The translations under genes were made by a program, and so were the position numbers. The notes under the pieces are model-generated. The model did not search any database. It was not told the DNA's origin and was given only the letters and a program-made list of their open reading frames with translations. A stretch of 64,000 nt of DNA from Megalobrama amblycephala (lineage: Eukaryota; Chordata; Actinopteri; Cypriniformes; Xenocyprididae): contig NC_063045.1 in NCBI RefSeq assembly GCF_018812025.1, positions 61,486,839 to 61,550,838 of the forward strand. Reading direction: 5' to 3'. This document shows positions 1-10,400 of this stretch, piece after piece (positions within the stretch are counted from its first letter, which is position 1; every line of letters begins with the position of its first letter).

Positions 1-239
1 ATAACACATCCTTTTTTCCCGACGAAAGAAACATTTGTAAATGTTAACAAGCCAAGAAACTACTTCTCTATTATCATTCAACATCAATAGCTGTCATTAG
101 CATGAGCAGTAATACCGTTAGCTGCAGTTTGTCAACACAACATCACACACGAGCATACTGAAGGTCTGTTCAGTCCTACACTAATATTAAAGTGTCTTTA
201 TACTCTACCATCATGCCATGACTTTAATAAACACATTCC

Positions 240-522
240 GCGTCTGTTTATTCCGCTGTGTTTCGAATCTCCCTCCACTTCCGGTTTTCCAAACAGCGAA
301 CACAATTCCCATGCTTCCCGCTGCGTTTCCATAGAAGCAGACGCATTCCGAGCGCATGCGCGATCAGAGGGTGACGGACATAGATGCGTAATATACATAG
401 ATGCCTCATTCCACCGCTACAGACACGTCAGAGCGTCCGCCATCTTGCAACGGTCAATAAACGGTCACAGTGAGAATCAATGATGGCACAACATTGCGCA
501 AATTCTCGACAAACTTTCAAAG
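240..522 (+). promoter_or_regulatory. CpG-rich promoter-like segment with possible first exon
   Basis: This stretch is richer in CpG than its surroundings. It carries CGCCATCTTG at about 438-447, a YY1-type motif often seen at vertebrate transcription starts. Just downstream, two consecutive ATG codons (480-485) open a 14-codon frame reading MMAQHCANSRQTFK, which ends at a good donor (AAAG, then GTGAGAA at 523). It could be the first coding exon of a plus-strand gene, but I found no convincing next exon, and the sequence just after it is repeat-like. It may equally be part of a dispersed repeat or the promoter of a gene left of the window. Confidence 0.2.
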
Positions 523-599
523 GTGAGAATGTGTTGGTTTGTGTTCTTTATGTATTAACTCAGTGTTTTTACTATGGTACTTTTAAATGTTTTTACTTT

Positions 600-2260
600 T
601 ACTATATGATAACTTTTTAATGTTGTGTCAGCTAAAGCTTTCATCTTGATGTATTGTCAAAGTCCCTTTAAGACAAGTCATTTCACTCGGCGGCCATCTT
701 TGAAACGCCTCTCGGGCATCCTGGGCATCATGCAATCTCTTCGAATGGGGAAACATCAAATTCTCCAAAACTGTTCGCCAACCTTACGATTAAATTTCAT
801 ATTTGAAATCACCAATGAAATCTAACAACAACCGGCTCATAAATTTAGTTTCTAAACGCTCGAATCATGACAAAAAAAACTATTTTTCAGGCTGGATCAA
901 GCTAATGCGCATGCGCAGACCTAAATGCGCGTCTCTTCGGAGGCGAGCGTCTGACTGTTTCTATAGAAACCGGTGATTCTAACGGCCGCTGAAGTGACGC
1001 GATGACTTTACCAGTCGGCGATTGGCTCTATTTAGAAGGCGGGACTTATTCCGCCATATTGCGCGTTACACTTTCTCCCATTCAAAACAATACGAGTGAC
1101 ACGTCTTGTGTTATTCTATAGTCTTTGGTATTGTTTAGTTTAGCGACATCATCTGCTGACGTCAGCAAGGCTCGCCCCGATCGGCCTAAAGGGGGCGCTA
1201 CAGTGCTCAAAAGTATGAAATGGCTCATAACTCCTAAACTGTAAAGCCGCGGTCACACTAGACTTTGAACGCGCGAAATTTCATCGGATGCTGCAACGGT
1301 CATGATATGACGTCATACGTTTTTATAAACATGAATTCAACATATAACTTAAAATAATACATTCAAAATTTAAAAATATAGAACCTACTCGACTTTACTG
1401 TAAATATATCATTCTTTTAATTCAGCCAAGAGAATCAATCTTCTACTGTTCGCACGTCTTCATGTGATGCGAAGTCACAGGTCAGAGTTCACCAAACTTG
1501 AACTTTGAAAAGTAGCGAAATGCGAAATATTTTCAAACGAGCTTGCGTTTCCGGTCTGACGCATTCACATGCGTTTGAATGGAAGTCAATGGAACAAAAA
1601 GTGCAGTGTGATTGCACCTTAAGGCGTAGGCTCAGTTGTCTTATGTCATTGGCTAAAGACGGACAAGATGCGATTCAAATTTCGATTCACGGACCCTAAG
1701 GGACGCCAAAACGTTCGAAGTGGGTGAAGCCACTTTTACTAAAATGGCTATAACTCGTGAACGGAATAAGATATTTTCACCAAACTCAGCACACCTATGT
1801 AAGAGCTCATTCTGTGGTCACGTGAAAAAGGATTGGGTGACTGGCCACTTGGTGGCGCTATAACAGGGGAAAAAACATGAAAACGGCTATAACTACTTCA
1901 CCGTTAGTCCGATCGAATTGAAAATTGGCATGCAGTGTCTTCGTCCGAAGTGCCATGACTGTTTATGAGGACATTGACGCATCTCGAAAAACATGTCCGC
2001 CATCGGCCAATGAATTTTGAGCAGCTATCAGACAAGGTTAACGGAGGCTGATTGGAATGAAACTCTCTGGGCCTGTTTGAGTCATGACCCTAGAGACTTG
2101 TGAAAATTCTAAATAAATCAGCCACCGGGGGCGCCTTCGCGTTTTTCATGTGCATAAAGGATCTCTCGCAATTTTTTTGCACTTGCCACAGCATTCGTAC
2201 CACGTGGTAGAACTCCTCATTCTGAGCAACTTTGCCTCTAGGACCGCCGATGTCCATCGA
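600..2260. repeat. Old dispersed repeat sequence, several families
   Basis: Most of this stretch resembles dispersed cyprinid repeats rather than unique sequence. It includes the segment around 655-760 with CGGCGGCCATC, and the phrases 'ggctataactcgtgaacgg' (about 1747) and 'ggctataactacttcacc' (about 1883), which sit beside 'gtggcgctataacagggg' (about 1852). No open reading frame longer than about 70 codons and no recognisable protein are present. The family is not named. From 2260 to 2860 I see only AT-rich sequence and nothing I can call. Confidence 0.4.
1243..1620. mobile_element. MITE-like insertion with imperfect inverted ends
   Basis: The left end (AAAGCCGCGGTCACACT, 1243-1259) is an imperfect inverted match to the right end (AGTGTGATTGCACCTT, 1605-1620). 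The segment lies inside the repeat around it. It is about 380 bp and non-coding, so it would be a non-autonomous DNA transposon. I did not find a clean target duplication. Family not assigned. Confidence 0.4.
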
Positions 2261-2876
2261 ATTGTTCATTAAATATTGGAGATTATTTCAAAAACCAACT
2301 TTGGCAAACTAGTCCTAGGTTTTTGGCTCAACCTCGGTAACTGTTAAAAAGCTTTATAAACCATATATTTCCTATGGTAAATTTCCTGTATTTGATGTAA
2401 ATGGTCTTTTCCATCTATGATCGAGATGGTTACAGGATTGTAAATTTTAAACATTATACCTTTTTACGCATGTAATTTTATTACAAGCTTAATTCAATTA
2501 TTATATAATTAATGCACTTAAAATACAATTATAATTATAAAGTCGATTGAAACCGATCCTGACATATTAGCGGCCACTCAGAAAAAGAGTTATTGTTATT
2601 GGAGAAGTTCTGCATGCGTTACATGAAATCATGCATTATTTTAATTTATATAGTTGTACTTTTTGTTATACTTTTGTTAATGTAAAAGCAAAAAACTTTA
2701 TTTTATTGCTTGTCCTTCTGTTTTACTCATATTACATGCACCATGTTGGTATGTTTGCATTATTTAAACTATTATGTAAAACTACTGAGTGGAAGCTTTT
2801 CAGTATGGAATATTGGTTTGTTGCATGACTATTAAGTTACAGTGTGACCATGACAACACTGATAATATATTCTTGA

Positions 2877-2923
2877 TGACGTCATTGTGTTCTGGATGAC
2901 GTCAGCCAATCACACCTTATAAA
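2877..2923 (+). promoter_or_regulatory. Core promoter of first receptor gene: two CREs, CCAAT, TATA
   Basis: Two perfect cAMP-response elements, TGACGTCA, sit at 2877-2884 and 2897-2904, exactly 20 bp apart. They are followed by CCAAT at 2906-2910 and TATAAA at 2918-2923. The TATA box is 75 bp upstream of the ATG at 2993, which predicts a short 5' UTR starting near 2950. The arrangement suggests cAMP/CREB-type control of the receptor. That is inference from motifs. Confidence 0.6.
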
Positions 2924-2992
2924 CTTAGTCTCGAACCAGCTGAATTGTTCACTGAGCTCTTCACTCCCACAAGAGACCTGCTGCTCTCTGAG

Positions 2993-3997
2993 ATGGAGGC
3001 TCAAGACTGGATTGAATTATCTATGAGAGCTTCTTTCTGCTTAACCGGTATTATAGGGAACGGTTTGCTGGGTTTACGCTCTCTGCCCAAATCCAGATCT
3101 CAACTACGCACCGGCGACATCCTCTTCATCAACTTGGCCGTATCAAATCTGATCACAAACTGTCTGGTGGATCTGCCGGAAACAATGGCACACTTTGTGA
3201 AAACCTGGCTTAAGAGTAAAGAATACTGTGGCGTGACTCAGTTTTCTCATGAAATCTCCGAGACCAGCAGCATCTTCTCCACCATGTTCATCAGCATGTA
3301 CTGGCACCAGAAACTAGTGGGTTCCACCAGACGTGGAGGAGCTCCGGTGCAGATGGACAACCTGCGGCTTGTCGCCATATTGCTTGGTGGGAGCTGGACC
3401 GTAGCGACTGCGTTCAGCCTTCCACACATTTTTATAGCAGAGCATGATGGGAACGAGAGTTTGGAAGTTTGTGAAGAACTTTTCCCATCACCTGCAGCCA
3501 AGCAGACGTTTGACGGAATGTACCTCACTCTGGCTAACGTTGTTCCAATCGTTGGGATAACTTATGCAACCATTCAGATTGTCATAACGCTACTCCGGAG
3601 TCAAAAACGAATCAAGGATCGCTCCAGTGGAACAAATCCACCACCTTCATCTGTAGCGCAAAGACTGGAAGGAACCGCAGAACGCAGCATGGAAGCGTCC
3701 TCAGAAAGATCTCCAATCTCCAATAAAATCTCTACTCATCAACCAGCACCTCAGAAGACGCAGGTCAGATCCAATCCGTCCTCCGGCAACCATGTGCGGG
3801 CGGCCAAAAGCGTGGTGGCGGTGGCCACGATCTTCATCTTCTGCTGGTTCACTCACCTCGTGCTCCGCATCTACAGCAGCTTCAGAAACTCCATCCTGGC
3901 TGTGAAGTTGACCAATTTTATAGGAGCATCTTACGTGTGTTTCGTCCCATACGTCTACCTGCATGGGGTGAAGAAACTCAACTGCCCGTGCTGGTAA
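2993..3997 (+). CDS. Intronless 7TM receptor, V1R/ORA-like (copy 1)
   Basis: This single-exon gene encodes 334 residues. The frame is open upstream to 2945, but the first ATG is at 2993 and gives MEAQDWIEL, matching the start of the second copy, so I chose it. Seven hydrophobic segments are visible. TM1 has a GN motif, and TM2 has the phrase INLAVSNL. A cysteine before TM3 can pair with one in loop 2, where an N-glycosylation site (GNES) precedes EVCEE. TM3 ends SMYWHQKL instead of DRY. TM6 is FCWFTHLVLRIY, and TM7 contains FVPYVYL. Loss of DRY, a glycosylated second loop and a single exon fit teleost V1R-type (ORA) olfactory receptors, but I cannot say which ora gene it is. The third intracellular loop is long and Ser/Pro-rich, and differs most from copy 2. 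Expected location is the plasma membrane of sensory neurons, coupling to a G protein. Another class-A orphan receptor remains possible. Confidence 0.8.
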   Translation: MEAQDWIELSMRASFCLTGIIGNGLLGLRSLPKSRSQLRTGDILFINLAVSNLITNCLVDLPETMAHFVKTWLKSKEYCGVTQFSHEISETSSIFSTMFISMYWHQKLVGSTRRGGAPVQMDNLRLVAILLGGSWTVATAFSLPHIFIAEHDGNESLEVCEELFPSPAAKQTFDGMYLTLANVVPIVGITYATIQIVITLLRSQKRIKDRSSGTNPPPSSVAQRLEGTAERSMEASSERSPISNKISTHQPAPQKTQVRSNPSSGNHVRAAKSVVAVATIFIFCWFTHLVLRIYSSFRNSILAVKLTNFIGASYVCFVPYVYLHGVKKLNCPCW

Positions 3998-4019
3998 GGA
4001 ATGGTGTGGTTATTACAAG

Positions 4020-4700
4020 CTGTGCATTGTGGGAAAGCATCGTTGCATGCACAGTCACCAAAAGAACATTTAGTCTTAAAGCAACACGAAATTTTGACTA
4101 ATAGATTTCAACTTGACTTATAGAAAATGCTGTCAACAGACAGAATAAAATATATATATTTTCACTATTTTTTAGGAATAAAATGTTATATAAACAAGGT
4201 GGAAATAAAAATGTAAAGTTTGTAAGTGCTACTGAAGTAAAGAAAAAACTCACGGCCTTTAAAGATATGTACTGAAATTGAAAACCACATATGCAAATAG
4301 ATAAAGTGCAATAAAATAAACACTTAAATGTGCATTTGATATGTTTTCTTTCCATTATTCTGAAAGAAGACAAGTTGTGGAAACAAAATAGCCAAACATC
4401 TCAAAATTGACTAGTGCTTTGCCTTTAAAAATGAAAGCAAAATGTTTAATAATTCTGAGGCATTGTACAAATGCTTTAAACATGCAGATATGAAAGATTT
4501 TGTTAGAATGAATTTGTGAATTGCACTAAGACTGTGAAATATCTTGTGCACCACCAAAGGAAAGAAATTGAAAATGATTGTTCTCTTGTGCTTTGATAAT
4601 TACAGCCAGACGTCACTGCAATTATGTTTGTTAAGCCATTGACGAATTAAAAACATGCTTATAAGCGCAATTATTGTCGTGTTATTTTTTTGCCGTCAAA
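4020..4700 (+). other. 3' flank of first receptor, duplicated with the gene
   Basis: AATAAA polyadenylation signals lie at 4144-4149 and 4177-4182. The segment around 4177-4370 aligns by eye with 8301-8520 behind the second receptor (both have AATAAAATGTTATATAAA, then a 'gtaagtgct.ctgaagt' core, then AAGTGCAATAAAATAA). The duplication unit therefore included 3' sequence. The same core is also a dispersed repeat (see 62060-62640). From 4700 to 5080 there is unique-looking sequence with no gene. Confidence 0.55.
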
Positions 4701-5079
4701 TAAGCACAGAACTCCTTGTGTCAGCCAAGATGATGAAGTGCACTGGACCTTAAAACAAAACAGCATTAAGGTGCGGTCCGTTTGTTCGGTGAGAGAAATC
4801 CAGTCATTTCAATAGGAAACCACGCAATTTGGAATTTCGAGCGAGGACGAAAGATTTCCCCTGGCACATTTAGCAACCCGTTACACAGATTTGTCGCATT
4901 TACCAACAGAAAGCTGCTTGGTTCGAAAGTGACTTCTGTGTGAGCTGTGCTTCATGCTTCTCTACACTATTGACAATAGACAATGGACCTTTTCCCCCAC
5001 TAAATTTCGCCTTTAAAGTGTTAGCAAAATAGGCGTAATGTATGTATGAAGCACATCAAAGTCACTTTCAAACCAAGCA

Positions 5080-6965
5080 GTGTTACATAATCAATTACTT
5101 TTTGATGTAACGAGTAAAGTAACACATTACAAGTAATGTGCATTACATGATCACATTACTTTTTGATTTAACTAGTAACGAATTACAAGAAACATGCATT
5201 ACATGATCAGATTGCCTTTTTGATATGACAAGTAAAGTAACGCATTACAAGAAACGTGCATTACGTAATCAGATTGCCTTTTTATGTAACGAGTAAAGTA
5301 ACGCATTACAAGAAATGTGCATTACGTAATCAGATTGCCTTTTTATGTAACGAGTAAAGTAACGCATTACAAGAAATGTGCATTACGTAATCAGATTACT
5401 TTTTGATTTAACAAGTAAAGTAACGCATTACAAGAAACATGCATTACATGATCAGATTGCCTTTTTATGTAACGAGTAAAGTAACGCATTACAAGAAACG
5501 TGCATTACGTAATCAGATTGCCTTTTTATGTAACGAGTAAAGTAACACATTACAAGAAATGTGCATTACGTAATCAGATTACTTTTTGATATGACAAGTA
5601 AAGTAACGCATTACAAGAAACATGCATTACGCGATCAGATTACTTTTTGATGTAAAAAGTAACGCAATACAAGAAATGTGCATTATGTTATCCGATTACT
5701 TTGTGATGTAACAAGTATAGTAACGAATTACAAGAAACGTGCATTACGTAATCAGATTAATTTTTGATATGACAAGTAACACATTACAAGAAACATGCAT
5801 TACGTAATCAGATTACTTTTTGATATGACAAGTAAAGTAACACATTACAAGAAATGTGCATTATGGGATCCGATTACTTTTTGATTTAACAAGTAAAGTA
5901 ATGCATTACAAGAAATGTGCATTATGGGATCCGATTACTTTTTGATTTAACAAGTAAAGTAATGCATTACAAGAAATGTGCATTACGTGATCAGATTACT
6001 TTTTGATTTAACAAGTATAGTAACGAATTACAAGAAACATGCATTACATGATCAGATTACTTTTTGATGTAACAAGTAAAGTAATGCATTACAAGTAATG
6101 TGCATTACGTAATCAGATTACTTATTGATATGACAAGTAAAGTAATGCATTACAAGAAATGTGCATTATGGGATCCGATTACTTTTTGATTTAACAAGTA
6201 AAGTAATGCATTACAAGAAATGTGCATTACATGATCAGATTACTTTTTGATGAAAAGAGTTGAGTAACGCATTACAAGTAAAGTGCATTACATGATAAGA
6301 TTAGTTTTTGATGTAAAGAGTAAAGTAACGCAATACAAGAAATGTGGATTATGTTATCCGATTACTTTGTGATGTAACAAGTATAGTAACGAATTACAAG
6401 AAACATGCATTATGTGATCAGATTGCCTTTTTGATGTAAAGAGTTAAGTAACGCATTACAGGTAAAGTGCATTACATGATCAGATTACTTTTTGATGAAG
6501 AGTTGAGTAACGCATTACAAGTAAAGTGCATTACATGATAAGATTAGTTTTTGATGTAAAGAGTAAAGTAACGCATTACAAGTAGCATGCATTACATGAT
6601 TAGATTACTTTTTGATATAAGTAAAGTAACGCAATACAAGAAATGTGGATTATGTTATCCGATTACTTTGTGATGTAACAAGTATAGTAACGAATTACAA
6701 GAAACATGCATTACGTGATCAGATTGCCTTTTTGATGTAAAGAGTAAAGTAACGCATTACAAGTAGCATGCATTACATGATTAGATTACTTTTTGATATA
6801 AGTAAAGTAATGCATTACAAGAAATGTGCATTACGTGATCAGATTACTTTTTGATGTAACAAGTATAGTAACAAATAAGAAATGTAAATTTCGTGATCAG
6901 ATTAGTTTTTTGATGTAAAGAGTAAAGTAACACATTACAAGTAACATGCATTACATAATCAACAA
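5080..6965. repeat. 61-bp minisatellite between the two receptor genes
   Basis: About 31 head-to-tail units of about 61 bp, built on the phrases 'gtaaagtaacgcattacaag', 'tgcattac' and 'cagattactttttgat'. Spacing between AGATT anchors at 5271, 5332, 5393 and 5454 is exactly 61. Units differ by point changes and small gaps. Many carry the palindrome TTACGTAA, others TACATGA or TATGGGATCC variants. A lone unit-like fragment occurs at about 58457-58495. The array fills nearly all of the space between the duplicated receptors. Confidence 0.9.
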
Positions 6966-7110
6966 GGGTTTTTGTAAACAACATTACAGACTTGCAACAT
7001 GCCATATCTAATGCTTTTACTGTGTGCATAAAAATACACCCAGTTTGAGTTCTGTGTTTATTCCATGATGTGTAATTAATGCTCAGCATAGTGGGAGGAG
7101 ATTTTAGTGA

Positions 7111-7146
7111 CACGTGACCACAGACAAGAACTTCATACCATATAAA
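7111..7146 (+). promoter_or_regulatory. Core promoter of second receptor gene: E-box and TATA
   Basis: CACGTG (E-box) is at 7111-7116 and TATAAA at 7141-7146, 70 bp before the ATG at 7211. That is almost the same TATA-to-ATG distance as in the first copy. The two CREs and the CCAAT box of the first copy are absent here. The 5' flanks therefore either diverged or were not part of the duplication. Confidence 0.5.
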
Positions 7147-7210
7147 GTTCACCGTTAACCACTGGATCTGCAAATGCAGAGTCTTTCCCAAACCGACTCT
7201 CTCTCTTGAG

Positions 7211-8188
7211 ATGGAGGTTCAAGACTGGATTGAATCATCTATACGAGCGTTCTTCTGCTTGACTGGCATTACAGGCAACTTCTGGCTGGGTTTGCGCTCT
7301 CTTCCCAAATCCAGATCTCAACTGCGGCCCAATGACATTCTCTTCATTAACCTGGCCGTGTCCAATCTCATCACAAACTGTCTGGTGGATCTGCCGGACA
7401 CTTTGGCACAGTTTGTGAACAGCTGGTTCATGGGCAAAAATTACTGTGGCGTGCTCCAGTTTTCGTCTGATCTCTCGGAGACCAGCAGCATCTTCTCCAC
7501 CATGTTCATCAGCATGTATTGGCACCAGAAACTAGTGGGTTCCATCAGACGTGGAGGAGCTCCGGTGCAGATGGACAACCTGCGACTCGTCGTCATATTG
7601 CTCGCTGGGAGCTGGATTGTGGCGTTGATGTTCAGCGTTCCCCACTTTTTTATTGCAGAACATGATGGGAACGAGACTTTAGAAGTTTGTGAAGAACATT
7701 TCCCAACACCTGCAGAGAAAAGGACATTTGATGCGCTGTATCTTATTCTGGCTAATGTCGTTCCACTTGTTGGGATCACTTACGCCAGTGTGCAGATCGT
7801 CTTAACGCTGCTGCAGAGCCAGAAACGAATCATGGGTCACTCCAAAGGAGCAAATCATGCACCTACAGAAGCAAATAACTCAGGAACAAAAGCAGCAGCC
7901 ACTAAGTCTAAAGTCGTGAATAACACCATCAATCCTCAACAACAGAAGACGCAGGTCAGATCCAATCCGTCCTCTGGCAACCAGGTGCGGGCGGCTAAAA
8001 GCGTGGTGGCGGTGGCCACGATCTTCATCATCTGCTGGTTCACTCACCTCGTGCTCCGCATCTACAGCAGCTTCAGAAACTCCATCCTGGCTGTGAAGCT
8101 GACCAATTTTATAGGAGCGTCTTACACCTGTTTTGTTCCATACGTCTACCTGCATGGGGTGAAGAAACTCAACTGCTCATGCTGGTAA
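7211..8188 (+). CDS. Intronless 7TM receptor, V1R/ORA-like (copy 2)
   Basis: This single-exon gene encodes 325 residues with an uninterrupted frame. TM1 is about residues 10-29 (N23 in TGN) and TM2 about 42-62 (NLAVSNL). C79 and C160 are the likely loop disulphide, and N154 (NET) is a glycosylation site. TM3 is about 86-108 and ends YWHQKL with no DRY. TM4 is 123-148, TM5 174-203, TM6 262-285 and TM7 293-315. The short tail ends NCSCW. The third loop (204-261) is polar and unlike that of copy 1, and is the main source of the nine-residue length difference. The features fit the V1R/ORA class-A-like olfactory receptors of fish, which are mostly single-exon genes. The exact ora number is not determined. 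It lies 3.2 kb behind copy 1 in the same orientation and is clearly its tandem duplicate. Confidence 0.8.
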   Translation: MEVQDWIESSIRAFFCLTGITGNFWLGLRSLPKSRSQLRPNDILFINLAVSNLITNCLVDLPDTLAQFVNSWFMGKNYCGVLQFSSDLSETSSIFSTMFISMYWHQKLVGSIRRGGAPVQMDNLRLVVILLAGSWIVALMFSVPHFFIAEHDGNETLEVCEEHFPTPAEKRTFDALYLILANVVPLVGITYASVQIVLTLLQSQKRIMGHSKGANHAPTEANNSGTKAAATKSKVVNNTINPQQQKTQVRSNPSSGNQVRAAKSVVAVATIFIICWFTHLVLRIYSSFRNSILAVKLTNFIGASYTCFVPYVYLHGVKKLNCSCW

Positions 8189-8295
8189 GGACTGGGGTGA
8201 AATATTCTGTGCAACATCAAAAAGGCAAGGTGAACAGAATCAAAATTTATCATCATACTTTTTTAGCATTACAAGTTTTCTGAAATGTGTTTCAA

Positions 8296-8520
8296 TATGG
8301 AATAAAATGTTATATAAATCAGGTAAATTATACAATATGAATAATCCCCTCAGTAAAAACCTTCAGAATATAGGCAGGAATAAATCTGTAAGTTTTGGTG
8401 TTTGTAAGTGCTGCTGAAGTGGAGAAAAAACTCTTTAAAGAAATGTATTGCATATGAAATCTACAGACGCAAATAAATAAAAGTGCAATAAAATAAGTGT
8501 ATTTTGGATGTTTTCTTTCC
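8296..8520 (+). repeat. Dispersed repeat in the 3' flank of the second receptor
   Basis: It begins at AATAAA (8301-8306, likely poly(A) signal) and contains 'cccctcagtaaaaacctt', 'ctgctgaagtggagaaaaaa' and 'aagtgcaataaaataa'. Its reverse complement occurs three times in sgsm1 intron 23 (62060-62640), and a weaker copy follows the first receptor (4177-4370). No gene is visible from 8520 to 8925. Confidence 0.6.
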
Positions 8521-8924
8521 ACTAGTATGAATAAACATGATATGAAAAGCCAAACAGCCTTAAAAATTGACCAGTGCATGAAAAAACTGTAGCATCTCGC
8601 TTTAAAGATTAATGGCAAAAGCATGCACACAAAGTTTGAGAAATTAGTTTGTACACAACATGCATTTGTTTTGGATGAAATGTACGTGTGAAATGTAGCG
8701 AAAGAAGGAATAAATAACTGGTGTATCGTTTTTCCACCACCAAAGCAAAAACTGAAAATGATTGTCCCTCCTGTGCTTTGGTAATTGCTGCCAGCAATTA
8801 CTGTAATTATGTTCGTTATGCCACTTTTCTGCATATGAATGCAATTCTTGTCATGTTAAATATTTGCTGTGATATCAGCATAAAGATCTGTTTACAAAAA
8901 CAAAGAATAATAAAAGATACATTT

Positions 8925-8925
8925 A

Positions 8926-9005
<80 letters not shown>

Positions 9006-9263
9006 TTGCAAATTACAAATGTCAATATAGCGTGTACATATATATATATATATGAGAGAGAAAATTGTTAAAAATTAATACATTTCAACATACAAATTGT
9101 TTAAAATATATATATATACAGACACATACAGACACCATTTATAATTTGCTATCTTCAATTGTGTGTGCATATTATATATATTTTAAACAATTTGTATGTT
9201 GAAATGTATTCATTTATAACAATTTTCTCTCTCTCATATATATATATTATATATATATATATA
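8925..9263. repeat. (TA)n(TG)n microsatellites and a hairpin
   Basis: (TA)n at about 8929-8971 runs into (TG)n at 8972-9001. A 210-bp inverted repeat follows: 9054-9117 (gagagagaaaattgtt, then 'catttcaacatacaaattg') is mirrored by 9175-9235. More (TA)n lies at the tips. Confidence 0.85.
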
Positions 9264-10195
9264 CAGTACAGTCCAAAAGTTTGGAACCACTAAGATTTTT
9301 AATGTTTTTAAAAGAAGTTTCACCTGCTCACCAAGGCTACATTTATTTAATTAAAAATACAGTAAAAAACAGTAATATTGTGAAATATTATTACAATTTA
9401 AAATAACTGTTTTCTATTTGAATATATTTGACAAAGTAATTTATTCCTGTGATCAAAGCTGAATTTTCAGCATCGTTACTCCAGTCTTCAGTGTCACATG
9501 ATCCTTCAGAAATCATTCTAATATGCTGATTTGCTGCTCAATAAACATTTATGATTATTTTCAATGTTGAAAACAGTTGTGTACTTTTTTTTTTCAGGAT
9601 TCCTTGATGAATAGAAAGTTCAAAAGAACAGCATTTATCTGAAATACAAAGCTTCTGTAGCATTATACACTACCGTTCAAAAGTTTGGGGTCAGTAAGAA
9701 TTTTTATTTTTATTTTTTTGAGAAGAATTTAAAGAAATTAATTTTTTTTTCAGCAAGGATGCATTAAATCAATCAAAAGTGGCAGTAAAGACATTTATAA
9801 TGTTACAAAAGATTAGATTTCAGATAAACACTGTTCTTTTGAACTTTCTATTCATCAAATAATCCTGAAAAAAATATTGTACACAAATATTTTGTACAAT
9901 TGTACACATTAAATGTTTCTTGAGCAGCAGATCAGCATATTAGAATGATTTCTGAAGGATCATGTGACACTGAAGACTGGAGCAATGATGCTGAAAATTC
10001 AGCTTTGCATCACAGGAATAAATTACTTTGTCAAATATATTCAAATAGAAAACAGTTATTTTAAATTGTAATAATATTTCACAATATTACTGTTTTTTAC
10101 TGTATTTTTAATTAAATAAATGTAGCCTTGGTGAGCAGACGAAACTTCTTTTAAAAACATTAAAAATCTTAGTGGTTCCAAACTTTTGGACTGTA

Positions 10196-10198
<3 letters not shown>
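9264..10198. mobile_element. Fold-back DNA transposon, Tc1/mariner-like ends
   Basis: The left arm (about 9264-9660) starts CAGTACAGTCCAAAAGTTTG, and the right arm (about 9820-10196) is its inverted copy, ending CTTTTGGACTGTACTG. The arms are about 380 bp and similar along their length. Between them is a 130-bp segment containing 'gttcaaaagtttggggtcag', itself a common fish repeat. The element sits inside (TA)n tracts, so insertion at TA is likely. The CAGT terminus and TA target suggest a Tc1/mariner-type MITE, which is inference. One unpaired arm of the same family lies at 60630-61005. Confidence 0.75.

Positions 10199-10278
<80 letters not shown>
10199..10278. repeat. (TA)n microsatellite
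   Basis: An uninterrupted TA dinucleotide tract of about 39 units, continuing the TA tract into which the fold-back element inserted. Confidence 0.95.
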
Positions 10279-10279
<1 letters not shown>

Positions 10280-10400
10280 TGTGTAAATTAAAAAGAATAA
10301 AGTCAAATTTTTAAAAATGCTTACCTGTCAGAAATATGCTAAAACAATTCCTTGGAAAATTATAAATTTTACACAATTGTAATTTAAAACAAATCTTTCT

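Noticed and set aside
2945..2992. Upstream extension of the first receptor frame (16 codons)
   Set aside because: It has no ATG, lies within the predicted 5' UTR about 25 bp after TATAAA, and is absent from copy 2.
8328..8834. 168-codon minus-strand frame behind receptor copy 2
   Set aside because: It begins with the dispersed repeat at 8296-8520, has low-complexity composition and shows no family features.
8721..9071. 116-codon frame with poly(IY) and poly(CV)
   Set aside because: It is a translation of (TA)n and (TG)n microsatellites.
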